Shown piece by piece: positions 1 to 8,831 of a DNA stretch of 37,385 bases (the stretch's first letter is position 1; the number at the start of each line of letters is the position of its first letter). The notes beneath the pieces were generated by a model that searched no databases, was not told where the DNA came from, and saw only the letters and a list, made by a program, of their open reading frames with translations. The translations under genes and the position numbers were made by a program. Source of the stretch: CAZFDE01 sp964517795 (GTDB lineage Bacteria > Planctomycetota > Phycisphaerae > Sedimentisphaerales > Anaerobacaceae). Location of the stretch: NCBI GenBank assembly GCA_964517795.1, contig CAZFDE010000021.1, forward strand, positions 1 through 37,385. Reading direction: 5' to 3'.

Positions 1-764
1 GGATCGTGGTCGAGAGTCTGGCACTGCGGGGTGTGGATATGGTCATCACCGGCAGCGCGATCATCGGCTGGTATGCGCCGCAATACGGGGTGCTGGAGGC
101 GCCGTTTTTATTTCGGGATTACGACCATCTGGATAAGGTGCTGTACGGCCCGATCGGCGAGGAGATCGAGGCGGCCATTAACAAAAATTCCGGTATTCAT
201 TTTCTGGCGCATTTTCATCGCGGGCCGCGCTATCTGACGACCACCGATACCAAGATTCATTCGCCGGGGGACCTTGCCGGTTTGAAGCTGCGGGTTCCCG
301 AGCTGCCGGTGTATATCCATTCGTGGGCGACCTTCGGTGCGAATCCCACGCCGATTGCGTACAGTGACATGTTCATGGCGCTCAAGCAGGGCGTTGTCGA
401 GGGGCAGGAAAATCCGCTGGAGGTGATCTATACCAGCCATCTGTATGAAACGCAGCGGTATGTCATGGAAACCAAGCACCTGCTGGGTTTTTATTCGGTG
501 ATCGTGGGCGATTATTTTTTTGAGAAGTATTCCAATGAGCAGCAGGAGATTATTATCCAGGCCGCCAAGGATGCGGGGGTGTACCAAAACAGCCTGTTGG
601 AAGAATACGAAAAGCAGTATAAACAGAAGCTGATTGCCAGCGGGGTCGAGTTTGTCGAGGTGGACCGTGAGGCGTTCGAGCGGTTGGCGCTGGAGAAGCT
701 GCCGCAGACATTCAAGCAAAACTGGGCGCCCGGGATATTTGAAAAAATACAAAATTATAAATGA
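1..764 (+). CDS. TRAP transporter solute-binding protein (DctP family), 5'-truncated
   Basis: This is the C-terminal part of a periplasmic TRAP-transporter binding protein. The reading frame is open from the first base, so the gene begins upstream and about 80 N-terminal residues, including the signal peptide, are missing compared with the usual length of about 330. Family hallmarks are visible: the block LKLRVPELPVYIHSW, whose arginine normally pairs with the ligand carboxylate, then FGANPTPIAYSDMFMAL and GVVEGQENP. TRAP systems take up carboxylated solutes such as C4-dicarboxylates and uronic acids, so an acidic sugar is a reasonable ligand here (inference). No dctQ or dctM membrane subunit follows, so they would lie upstream or elsewhere. 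It stops 33 bases before the serine hydrolase gene and probably shares its transcript. Confidence 0.9.
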   Translation, partial: IVVESLALRGVDMVITGSAIIGWYAPQYGVLEAPFLFRDYDHLDKVLYGPIGEEIEAAINKNSGIHFLAHFHRGPRYLTTTDTKIHSPGDLAGLKLRVPELPVYIHSWATFGANPTPIAYSDMFMALKQGVVEGQENPLEVIYTSHLYETQRYVMETKHLLGFYSVIVGDYFFEKYSNEQQEIIIQAAKDAGVYQNSLLEEYEKQYKQKLIASGVEFVEVDREAFERLALEKLPQTFKQNWAPGIFEKIQNYK

Positions 765-797
765 GATTAACATTTGTTCGGCGGTTGTGGTTGATTG

Positions 798-1892
798 ATG
801 AATGCTAAGCCTATCACATTTGTATTTATATCCTTTATTTTGGCTGCGGCGGTATGTGCCGGTGAACGAGATTACTGGCCAACGGAGGCGTGGCGAACGG
901 CCGATCCCCAAACACACGGTGTCGATCCGAACGCGCTTAACCATCTGCTCGAATATCTGGGCGAATTAAAGACCGATGCGTTTTTGGCGGTTCGCCACGG
1001 GTATATCGTTAAACAGTGGTATGGCAGCGATTTTTCGAAGGATGATGTGCATGATTCGTATTCGATGGCGAAAAGCTTTTGCAATGCGGCCGTCGGACTG
1101 GCGATCCAAGACAAAACGATCAAAGGCATCCATCAGAACGTCAGTGAATTTTACCCCGAGTATTCACATGACCCCAATTCTTATTTCAACGACGTGACAA
1201 TTGAGCATCTGCTGTCAATGACCAGCGGAATCGATTATGATAATCGTATTCATTATCCGCAGATGCAGGAATCGAATGACTGGGCGGGGTATGTGTTATC
1301 GCGTCCGGTGATCCATCGGCCCGGCACGATGTGGAAATATAAGGCCGACCCGATGGTGCTATCGGGGATTATCAGCCGCGTAACCGGTCAATCGATGTTC
1401 GATTATCTCAATGCGCGGGTGTTTCAGGTAATCGGGATTCACAGCGCCCGCTGGAAAAGCGATCCGACCGGGCAGAGCAGCGGCAACGGCGATTTGTTTG
1501 CGAAGGCCGAGGATTATGCGCGATTCGGTTTTCTGTATCTCAATAACGGATGCTGGGACGGCAAACGGATCCTCGATCCCGATTGGATACGCGCTTCGAC
1601 GGCACCGTGTCGATCGAAACAGCGTGTATTTTGCAATTGCTGGGACAATAATTCGGTTTGCGTGTCAGCAGACCAACCGCTGGAGTATGGCTATTTGTGG
1701 TGGTGTCGAAAGATACCCGGTGTGCCGGATGATATGTATTATGCCTTCGGCGGGCTTGGGCAGTTTTTTCTAATTATTCCGAGTCTGGATATGGTGGTGG
1801 TTCGGTTGGGGCAGGATCGCTGTCATGCGGATATTGAGATACTACCCAAGATGCTGCAACTCATCGTAAAAGCAGTTGAGAGAAAATCATGA
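798..1892 (+). CDS. Secreted serine hydrolase, beta-lactamase/class C family
   Basis: The product is 364 residues with an N-terminal signal peptide (residues 1 to about 21, ending near CAG). It belongs to the beta-lactamase-related serine hydrolases. The SxxK nucleophile motif is SMAK (Ser89, Lys92), followed by HLLSMTSGIDY and WKYKADPMVLSGII in the expected second-motif region, and GGLGQF near the C-terminus where KTG or HxG-type motifs sit. Such enzymes act as esterases, D-aminopeptidases or beta-lactamases. In this operon, removal of an ester group from a polysaccharide is the likeliest role (inference). ATG 798 is preferred to the adjacent TTG 795. The Shine-Dalgarno site is weak. Its stop overlaps the next start as ATGA, so translation is probably coupled. 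Confidence 0.85.
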   Translation: MNAKPITFVFISFILAAAVCAGERDYWPTEAWRTADPQTHGVDPNALNHLLEYLGELKTDAFLAVRHGYIVKQWYGSDFSKDDVHDSYSMAKSFCNAAVGLAIQDKTIKGIHQNVSEFYPEYSHDPNSYFNDVTIEHLLSMTSGIDYDNRIHYPQMQESNDWAGYVLSRPVIHRPGTMWKYKADPMVLSGIISRVTGQSMFDYLNARVFQVIGIHSARWKSDPTGQSSGNGDLFAKAEDYARFGFLYLNNGCWDGKRILDPDWIRASTAPCRSKQRVFCNCWDNNSVCVSADQPLEYGYLWWCRKIPGVPDDMYYAFGGLGQFFLIIPSLDMVVVRLGQDRCHADIEILPKMLQLIVKAVERKS

Positions 1893-3214
1893 AGCATAAA
1901 AAACTATGGATTGGGATTTGCGCTATCACAGCCGTATTTATCGCCGGTTGCGTCCGCAGCCACTATGAAGATACTGATCTCAGTGAAAAAAGCGGCCTGG
2001 CGTGGTGGCAGGACGCCAAGTTCGGGATGTTTATTCACTGGGGCCTGTACAGCATTCCGGCCGGTTTCTGGAACGGCAAGGAATCCAAGCACCGGTATTC
2101 CGAACATATTATGCTCAGTGAAAAAATTCCCATTGCCGAATATGCGAAACTGGCAGGGCAATTTAACCCGGAACAATTTGATGCGGACCGCTGGGTTCGG
2201 ATTACCAAAGACGCGGGGATGAAATTCATCGTTATCACCGCCAAGCACCAGGATGGATTTGCGATGTACGATTCGGCGGTCTCGGATTTCGACGTAGTGG
2301 ATGCGACGCCGTTCGGGCGCGATCCGATGAAGGAACTTGCTCAAGCGGCGAAAAAATATGGGCTGAAATTCGGATTTTATTATTCGCAGGCCCGCGACCA
2401 TGAACATCCATTGGCGAACTGGAATACGTACGGCAACACGTGGGACTTTCCGCCCGCAAGCAAAGACGAGTTTATTCAATATCTAAACGAAAAAGCCAAG
2501 CCGCAGGTCAAAGAACTGCTGACTAATTACGGCGACCTGGCAGTGATGTGGTTCGATGTGCCGTATAATATCCCGCCCGAGCAGAGCCGCGAGTTTGTGG
2601 ACATGGTCCATGCGGCCCAGCCGCAGTGCCTGGTCAACAGTCGTGTCGGCGGCGATGTGTGGGATTATCGTTCACTGGGCGATAACGAAATTTCCGATGC
2701 GGTTTTGAACGAGCCGTGGGAAACCTGCATGACCACGAACGATTCGTGGGGCTTTCGACGAAACGATCATAACTGGAAATCGGCACAGCAGATCGTGCGG
2801 TACCTGAGCGATATCGTCAGCAAGGGCGGTAACCTGCTGCTCAATGTTGGCCCGACTGCCGCGGGTGAAATTCCCGAACCGGCGGTCGAGCAGCTTCAGC
2901 AAGTCGGTCAGTGGCTGCGGATCAATGGCGAAAGCATTTACGGTGCGGGGCCGACGACGATCGGGCTGCCCGCGTGGGGTCGATGCACGAGCGGGGATCA
3001 TAAACTTTATCTGCATATTTTCGAGTGGCCGCAGAACGGCGTCCTCGACGTCGAAGGGGTCATCGGGGTGGTTTCGACAGCATACCTGCTGGCCAACCAA
3101 AAAAAGATCGCTTTCACACAAGATGGCACAAAGGTAACATTGAAAGTGCCGGCCAAGCCGCTGGATGACAAAAACACGGTTATTGTTTTGCAAACTTCAG
3201 ACAAGGATATTTAA
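1889..3214 (+). CDS. Alpha-L-fucosidase, GH29, lipoprotein
   Basis: This is a 441-residue GH29 enzyme that hydrolyses alpha-L-fucosides with retention. The N-terminus has a lipoprotein signal ending in FIAGC (Cys21), so the enzyme is probably anchored to a membrane. The GH29 catalytic barrel starts at about residue 36. Visible motifs are FGMFIHWGLYS, ITAKHQDGFAMYDS and VMWFD, where Asp223 matches the family nucleophile. A later block reads SKGGNLLLNVGPTA, and a short beta-rich C-terminal region follows. The start overlaps the upstream stop by four bases. A diverged paralogue lies 6 kb downstream (8828-10690), and the two share the opening AWW(Q/R)DAKFGMFIHWGLYS. Linkage preference cannot be read from the sequence. 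Confidence 0.95.
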   Translation: MKHKKLWIGICAITAVFIAGCVRSHYEDTDLSEKSGLAWWQDAKFGMFIHWGLYSIPAGFWNGKESKHRYSEHIMLSEKIPIAEYAKLAGQFNPEQFDADRWVRITKDAGMKFIVITAKHQDGFAMYDSAVSDFDVVDATPFGRDPMKELAQAAKKYGLKFGFYYSQARDHEHPLANWNTYGNTWDFPPASKDEFIQYLNEKAKPQVKELLTNYGDLAVMWFDVPYNIPPEQSREFVDMVHAAQPQCLVNSRVGGDVWDYRSLGDNEISDAVLNEPWETCMTTNDSWGFRRNDHNWKSAQQIVRYLSDIVSKGGNLLLNVGPTAAGEIPEPAVEQLQQVGQWLRINGESIYGAGPTTIGLPAWGRCTSGDHKLYLHIFEWPQNGVLDVEGVIGVVSTAYLLANQKKIAFTQDGTKVTLKVPAKPLDDKNTVIVLQTSDKDI

Positions 3215-3217
3215 GTT

Positions 3218-4633
3218 ATGAACAGAAAATTCAAAAGAAAACAAAGTCGCCGACACTTTTTGAAGTCGATCGCATTTGGAACTGCGGCCGCAACGTTCGG
3301 GGGGTGCGGTTCGTGGTTGAAGGATTTCGGCAGAACAGATAAACGGCCGAATGTGGTTTGGATTCTGGCGGATGATCTGGGCTATGGTGATCTGGGCTGT
3401 TACGGTAATGAATATATCGCCACGCCGAATCTGGATAAACTGGCAGCCCGCGGGGCGATGCTGACCGATTTTTATATGAACGCGCCGGTCTGTACACCGT
3501 CACGGGCGGCATTGCTGACCGGCCGCTGTCCGCAGCGAAACGGTCTGACCAATGTGATCGAAACTACTGACCGACAGACGCATCTGTCGTTCGACGAAGT
3601 TTTGATCAGCGATATGATGAAAGAGGCGGGCTATCGGACCGGTATGGTCGGCAAATGGCATATCGGCGAAGTCGAGGGTGCCCGGCCGAACGATCGCGGA
3701 TTCGATTACTTTTTCGGCAGTCGGCTCGGCGGGATCGATTTCTTCGATCATGTCTTTCTCGACGGTGAGCCGGTGCTCTGGGAAAATAACGATCTGGTCG
3801 AACAGTATCAAGGCCAGTATATCACCGATGTCTTAGGGCAAAAAGCGGTTGATTTTCTTGGCCGACAGAAGTCGCAGCCGTTCTTTTTGTATCTTTCGTT
3901 CTTCGCGGTACATACGGCTATGGGCCCCGAATCGCGCAACGCCGAGATGCAGGCGCCCAAACACTGGCTCGATTATTACCTGCAGCGCGGCTACAGCGAA
4001 AAAGAGGCGAAATATTTCGGTTGTGCCAGCGCGATGGACGAAGCGGTCGGCAAGGTGATCGATCAGCTCGAAAAATCCGGGCAGATGGATAATACTTTGA
4101 TCCTATTCTCCAGTGATAACGGCCCGGACCCCCGCGAACCCGGTACCGCCAAGCCGTTTCAGGGTACCAAGCATCAGCTTTGGGAGGGCGGTATTCGAGA
4201 GGCGATGATCGCTGTCTGGCCGGGCCATATCCCATCGGGCAATGTGTATAACGATCCGGCGATCGCGACCGATTGGCTGCCGACGACATTGGCCGCGGCC
4301 GGTCTCGAACCGCCGGCGGGTGTCAAGCTCGACGGGATCAACATACTGCCCTTACTGACGAAGGGCAAACCTTTGCCGAAGCGAAAGCTCTATTGGTCTT
4401 ACATTCGCGATACACTTCGAATCAGTCGGGAGAAGGCCGTGCGATGCGGTAAATGGAAATGGCTTAACGGCGAACTTTACGACCTGGAAAATGATCCGGC
4501 CGAACAGCAGGACATTGCTAAGAAGTATCCGGATATCGCCGCCAAACTCGAAGCGGCATGGAATACGTGGCTTCGGCAGTTCCCCTATGAGCAAAAACGC
4601 TGGGGCGACCGAAAGCCGCTGCGACATGAATAA
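3218..4633 (+). CDS. Sulfatase, Cys-type formylglycine-dependent, Tat-exported
   Basis: This is a 471-residue type I sulfatase (alkaline phosphatase superfamily) that removes sulfate esters from carbohydrates. The N-terminus carries a twin-arginine motif, SRRHFLK (residues 10-16), followed by a hydrophobic stretch ending FGGC (Cys30), so it may be a Tat-exported lipoprotein. Metal-binding ADDLGYGDLGCYG follows at about 51-63. The maturation motif CTPSRAALLTGR (Cys92) is the site converted to formylglycine. GKWHIG and SSDNGPDPREPG are further S1 landmarks. Cys rather than Ser is compatible with maturation by FGE or by an anaerobic radical-SAM maturase; neither gene is in this window. Beside fucosidases, a fucose-sulfate substrate is an inference. 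Only three bases separate it from the upstream stop. Confidence 0.95.
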   Translation: MNRKFKRKQSRRHFLKSIAFGTAAATFGGCGSWLKDFGRTDKRPNVVWILADDLGYGDLGCYGNEYIATPNLDKLAARGAMLTDFYMNAPVCTPSRAALLTGRCPQRNGLTNVIETTDRQTHLSFDEVLISDMMKEAGYRTGMVGKWHIGEVEGARPNDRGFDYFFGSRLGGIDFFDHVFLDGEPVLWENNDLVEQYQGQYITDVLGQKAVDFLGRQKSQPFFLYLSFFAVHTAMGPESRNAEMQAPKHWLDYYLQRGYSEKEAKYFGCASAMDEAVGKVIDQLEKSGQMDNTLILFSSDNGPDPREPGTAKPFQGTKHQLWEGGIREAMIAVWPGHIPSGNVYNDPAIATDWLPTTLAAAGLEPPAGVKLDGINILPLLTKGKPLPKRKLYWSYIRDTLRISREKAVRCGKWKWLNGELYDLENDPAEQQDIAKKYPDIAAKLEAAWNTWLRQFPYEQKRWGDRKPLRHE

Positions 4634-4653
4634 GTGCGAAAGGAAGCAAAATT

Positions 4654-6501
4654 ATGAATGCGAAAGTTACCCACGTGATTGCCGGATTGTTTATGTTGAG
4701 TTGTATGGCGACGGCTTACGGTGAAATTCGTGAGACGGACTGGCCGGACCCGTCGGCCAATCATGTTTTTCCGTATAAAGACAGCGGCCTGAGCCACGGG
4801 CCGATGCTCGGCAGGCCGACCGCGACCGGTATTCGCGTGTGGGTGCGGACCGTCGAACCGATGGAATTTAAGGTGGTGTACAATACCGATCTGCCGCTGT
4901 CGGCTAATATGAAAGGCGTTACCGGTTCCACTTTGGCAAAAAAAGATAACACCGGTTTTGTGGATATCCCATCGCTCAAGCCCAATACGAGATACTACTA
5001 CGGGATCGTGATCGACGGGCATCTGGCGGATACACGGATGAATTTTGAGCCGGGTTTTACGCATTTTCGAACGCTGCCGGATGAAACGGTCTATCGCAAC
5101 GCCACGTATAATCCCGATGGATTATTTAATTTCACGTTTGCCACGGGCTACGGCAATCGGCAAACCTCCCAAGGCGGCAAATACGGCCAGTGCCCGGCCT
5201 ATCCGGTGATGCTCCGCGAGATGGGTGATACGCTGCGGTTCTTCCTGATGAACGGCGACTATATCTACGAGGAATGTCGAACCTGGGATAATCGCCCGCA
5301 CACCACCGATATGTTCCGGGCGGACTATAAAAGCTACATGTCGCGTGATACTGGGATGTCCGAGTTCCTGCGGTATATCCCGATGCTGTTTACCTATGAT
5401 GATCATGAGACGTTCAGCGACCTCGAAGGGACCGGGGAAGTCGGTCTGGGCAAGGGCAAATGGCTCTACCGCGATGTTTCGCTGGGGCCGTGGTACGAAT
5501 ATGCCGGCTGGGCCAATTTTCACGGTCCGCACCAACAGTCGATCTTTTGGGGAGAGGCCTCGGTCAAGGCCGAAAGTGATATTCTCGAAGACGACTCGGC
5601 CGATTTTACTAAACTCGATCCTGATAAGGTCAGCACCATCCATCTGCATGAGCCGGGCAAGAACGCCGGGGTTTATGAACTGGTGGAGGTCGTTGACGCG
5701 CATCGCCTCAAGCTGCGTCCGGCATTTAAGGCAAGCGAGACGTGCCAATACAGCATCGGCACTTACCATTATTTTGACTTCAAGGTATCCAACTGTCATT
5801 TTTTCGTTGTGGATACCCGCGGGCAGCGGACCCGGTACCTGCCGGAAAAAGCGCACGACCCTAACCGGTTTATTCTCGGCGAAAAACAAAAGCAGTGGCT
5901 AAAAGACGGCGTTCGCAAAACCGATGCGGACTTTGTTTTTGTGGTTTCGAGTGTTTCCTGGATGATCTATCATACCAACTTTCATGTCGGCGGTATGAAA
6001 AAGCTTGTGGCGGGCCGCTCGGTCAAGGAAGACGGATTTACCGGGGCGGTTCACGAGCGAGATGAACTGCTGAAATGTTTCGACGGGCTGAATAAGCAGG
6101 TGATCCTGCTGACCGGCGATTTGCATAATGCCTTTGCGGTCCAGATCAGTGACAATGTGTGGGAATTTCTGATCGGGCCGATCAATTCCGCCAATCACCC
6201 GATCGCTACGGCGGCCAATCCGCCGTACGGCGGCTGGTTTGATTCGGAGGGCTGGAAGGTCAAGATCAAATGGGTCAGCGGCTTTCCCAACGAGGTCAGC
6301 TATTTTCGGTTGAGGCATAAGTACTTTTGCGTGGTCCAGGTCAATAACGTGATGAAATCCGGCATGCAGAACAGCGAGGGGCTTCACTGGGTTGAGTATG
6401 ACAAACCGCAGGTAGTCGTGCGGGTGCATGACGGTTATGCCGGGGACCTCGTCTATGCTGAAGGGATATCCATGGCCGACATTACGGAGAAACCGAAATG
6501 A
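4654..6501 (+). CDS. PhoD-like metallophosphatase, secreted, with an inserted domain
   Basis: This 615-residue protein has a signal peptide (about 1-23). It has a PhoD-type N-terminal beta domain with HGPMLGRPTATGIRVWVRT, then a metallophosphatase core with GDYIYEE (201-207), YDDHE (248-252) and GDLHNAF (488-494), the expected metal-ligand blocks. PhoD enzymes hydrolyse phosphodiesters or phosphomonoesters using Fe and Ca. Between YDDHE and the later core strands lies an extra segment of about 70 residues (roughly 300-370, rich in acidic residues, containing VYELVEVVDAHRLKLRP) that looks like a small inserted beta domain. The Shine-Dalgarno AGGAAG (4641-4646) supports ATG 4654. Its stop overlaps the next start by four bases. 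Within a glycan operon it may act on a substituted polysaccharide, or simply scavenge phosphate. Confidence 0.85.
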   Translation: MNAKVTHVIAGLFMLSCMATAYGEIRETDWPDPSANHVFPYKDSGLSHGPMLGRPTATGIRVWVRTVEPMEFKVVYNTDLPLSANMKGVTGSTLAKKDNTGFVDIPSLKPNTRYYYGIVIDGHLADTRMNFEPGFTHFRTLPDETVYRNATYNPDGLFNFTFATGYGNRQTSQGGKYGQCPAYPVMLREMGDTLRFFLMNGDYIYEECRTWDNRPHTTDMFRADYKSYMSRDTGMSEFLRYIPMLFTYDDHETFSDLEGTGEVGLGKGKWLYRDVSLGPWYEYAGWANFHGPHQQSIFWGEASVKAESDILEDDSADFTKLDPDKVSTIHLHEPGKNAGVYELVEVVDAHRLKLRPAFKASETCQYSIGTYHYFDFKVSNCHFFVVDTRGQRTRYLPEKAHDPNRFILGEKQKQWLKDGVRKTDADFVFVVSSVSWMIYHTNFHVGGMKKLVAGRSVKEDGFTGAVHERDELLKCFDGLNKQVILLTGDLHNAFAVQISDNVWEFLIGPINSANHPIATAANPPYGGWFDSEGWKVKIKWVSGFPNEVSYFRLRHKYFCVVQVNNVMKSGMQNSEGLHWVEYDKPQVVVRVHDGYAGDLVYAEGISMADITEKPK

Positions 6502-8831
6502 TCAAATGTAAAACGATGAGGGTGATCATTGTATGTGTGATAGCGGTCACACATGTTTTATTTGCATCGCAGAAGGCGGACTTTTATGTCAGCCCGGACG
6601 GTAAAGATATCTGGCCGGGGACGATCGAGAAGCCGTTTCTGTCACTGGCCCGTACCCGCGATGCGGTGCGTGAATTGAAGCAAACTAAAACCGATGATAT
6701 CACAGTGTTGATCCGCGGCGGGGCATACACGTTGAAAGAAACTCTTGTATTTGGATTAGGGGACGGCGGCAAAGATAGCCAGATGATCCGATATCATGCG
6801 TATCCCGGTGAGGTGCCGGTTTTTTCCTCGGCGGTGAAGATTGACGGCTGGCGCAAAGCCGGTGATCTCGAGAATCTCCCCGAAACGGCAGAAGGGAACA
6901 TATGGGTTGCTGATCTGCCCAAAGAACTGGGTTTGTTTTATACGATGTATGAGGGCGAAACGCGGCTGCCGCGGGCGCGGGGCAAGGGTTTTAAGCCGAC
7001 GGTCGATGCTTACGGCCGTGATAAGAAACTCGAACTGCGATCACGAACGACGATGTATTATCCCGAAGGTGCCCTGATCAAAAATTGGTCGAACCTCGAT
7101 GATATCGAAATCGTGATCCGGCCGTGGGCCTTGTGGGTGATGAATATCTTGCCGCTGGAATCGGTCGATGAAGAGAACCGGATTGCGACCACCAAAGTGC
7201 CGGGCACGTATTTTCTGACCCGCGAGCGGTATAACCGTTTTGGTGAGGAATCGGTATGGGTGGAAAATATCATCGAGGGCATGACCGAACCGGGCAACTG
7301 GTGCGTCAATACCCAGCAGCGCAAGATCTATTACTGGCCGACATCCGGCAAACCCGGCGAGATATACGTCCCAAAGCTCAAGGAATATATCCGCATCGAG
7401 GGTAAGATTGACAAAGACGGCCCGGTCGATGTGCCGGTTGAGAATCTGCATTTTAAAGGGCTGACGTTTGTCCACGGCGAACGCGACCTCTGGACGAATG
7501 CCGATGCCGGTATTCAGCACGACTGGGAGCTTTACGACAAGGATAACGCCTATCTGCGGCTGCGCGGCGCGAAGAATTGCATCGTCGAAGGGTGTGAATT
7601 CCGAAACGGCGCCGGCGGCGGGATTCGACTGGATCTTTATGCCCAGGGTAACATCATCCGCGATAATCATGTCCACCATCTCGGCGGCACGGGCATTTTT
7701 CTATGCGGCTATGGGCTCGGTACTAAGGATGTCAACAAGAACAACAAGATCATCAACAATCATATCCACCAAATCGGCGAGATCTACTGGCTCAACGCCG
7801 GCCTGACGCTCAACCAAAGCGGCAGCAATTATATTGCGCACAATCTCATCCATGATACGCCGTATAATGCGATTTCGCTGACGGGCTATCGGCCGTATTT
7901 TATCCATAACGAGTTTCGCAAGGCTGCCAAACGCGGCACCCTCGAGGGAACCGATTACGCGTGGTGTTATTTTTACGGCAATACCCGCGCCTGCGGGCTG
8001 CGCGAGATTCGCTCGATCCGCTGGGATGAGATCGGACAGGTGTATGACTTTACGATTGATAAATTCGAGACCGGTTACAGCCCCATTTTCAATCTGATGA
8101 TTCCATTTCTGCACCTGCGCAGCAATATCATCGAATACAACGAGATTCACAACGCCGTCAAGGTCCTTGACGATGGCAACGGGCTGTATATTTCCGATAC
8201 CGGCCCGTTTAATATCATCCGCTATAACTATTTCCACACGATGCGCAGCACCGCCATCCGCACCGATGCCCACCAGCGTGACACCCTGATCCACGGCAAT
8301 ATCATGTTCCGCACCGGCGGCGGCCTGGCCTGCTATAATAACAACCAAGCGTACAACAATATTATCGCACTGCCGGGCAAGGGCTACGACCCGGACGGCA
8401 CACCCTACAAAGGCGGCGTGTATTATGCGGTCGATCACGGCGGTTTCGTTGACGGTGTCGTCCAGCGTAATATCGTCTATCTCGAAGGAGACGGCAAACC
8501 GAGCCTTCGCCACTACAACAAAGATGCCAATGATATGCAGATGCAGGTAGATTACAATCTGATCTATTTCAGGGACGATCCGAACAAAGGCAATGCGGTC
8601 ATCGAAGAATCAAGGGAGATGGGTTATGAAACGCACAGTGTATGTGCTGATCCACTGTTTGTCGATATCGATAACGGCGATTTTCGGCTCACGGCCGACT
8701 CTCCGGCGATTACGAAACTCGGTTTCGTGCCGATCGATGTGAGCCGGATGGGATTGACGGCGGATTTTCCTGAAAAATGGCGCCCACAAAGTGCGAATAA
8801 AACCAAATGTCCGATGAAAGGGCAAAAATGA
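6498..8831 (+). CDS. Secreted right-handed parallel beta-helix protein, GH141-like
   Basis: This is a 777-residue extracytoplasmic protein with a signal peptide (about 1-25). Mature residues open with ADFYVSPDGKDIWPGT and EKPFLSLARTRDAVREL, then LIRGGAYTL. This start is shared by many carbohydrate-active beta-helix proteins, including GH141. From about residue 340 onward there are repeated parallel beta-helix rungs with Asn and His turns, such as NIIRDNHVHHLGGTGI, NKIINNHIHQIGE, YIAHNLIHDTPYNAI and NIIRYNYFHTMRSTAI. Characterised GH141 enzymes include an alpha-L-fucosidase and a xylanase. Placement between fucosidases makes a fucan-active or side-chain enzyme plausible, but GH141 membership is recognised by eye only. 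It could instead be a polysaccharide lyase or an uncharacterised helix family. Starts and ends with ATGA overlaps. Confidence 0.75.
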   Translation: MIKCKTMRVIIVCVIAVTHVLFASQKADFYVSPDGKDIWPGTIEKPFLSLARTRDAVRELKQTKTDDITVLIRGGAYTLKETLVFGLGDGGKDSQMIRYHAYPGEVPVFSSAVKIDGWRKAGDLENLPETAEGNIWVADLPKELGLFYTMYEGETRLPRARGKGFKPTVDAYGRDKKLELRSRTTMYYPEGALIKNWSNLDDIEIVIRPWALWVMNILPLESVDEENRIATTKVPGTYFLTRERYNRFGEESVWVENIIEGMTEPGNWCVNTQQRKIYYWPTSGKPGEIYVPKLKEYIRIEGKIDKDGPVDVPVENLHFKGLTFVHGERDLWTNADAGIQHDWELYDKDNAYLRLRGAKNCIVEGCEFRNGAGGGIRLDLYAQGNIIRDNHVHHLGGTGIFLCGYGLGTKDVNKNNKIINNHIHQIGEIYWLNAGLTLNQSGSNYIAHNLIHDTPYNAISLTGYRPYFIHNEFRKAAKRGTLEGTDYAWCYFYGNTRACGLREIRSIRWDEIGQVYDFTIDKFETGYSPIFNLMIPFLHLRSNIIEYNEIHNAVKVLDDGNGLYISDTGPFNIIRYNYFHTMRSTAIRTDAHQRDTLIHGNIMFRTGGGLACYNNNQAYNNIIALPGKGYDPDGTPYKGGVYYAVDHGGFVDGVVQRNIVYLEGDGKPSLRHYNKDANDMQMQVDYNLIYFRDDPNKGNAVIEESREMGYETHSVCADPLFVDIDNGDFRLTADSPAITKLGFVPIDVSRMGLTADFPEKWRPQSANKTKCPMKGQK

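Noticed and set aside
108..944. A 278-codon - strand open frame across the TRAP binding protein and the next gene start
   Set aside because: It is antisense to two recognised genes and shows no domain or ribosome site.
7701..8513. A 270-codon - strand open frame opposite the beta-helix gene
   Set aside because: It mirrors the repetitive Asn/Ile codons of the beta-helix repeats and has no recognisable motif.
8807..8827. Upstream ATG for the second GH29 gene
   Set aside because: It adds seven polar residues before a clean signal peptide. ATG 8828 matches the operon's ATGA overlap pattern.
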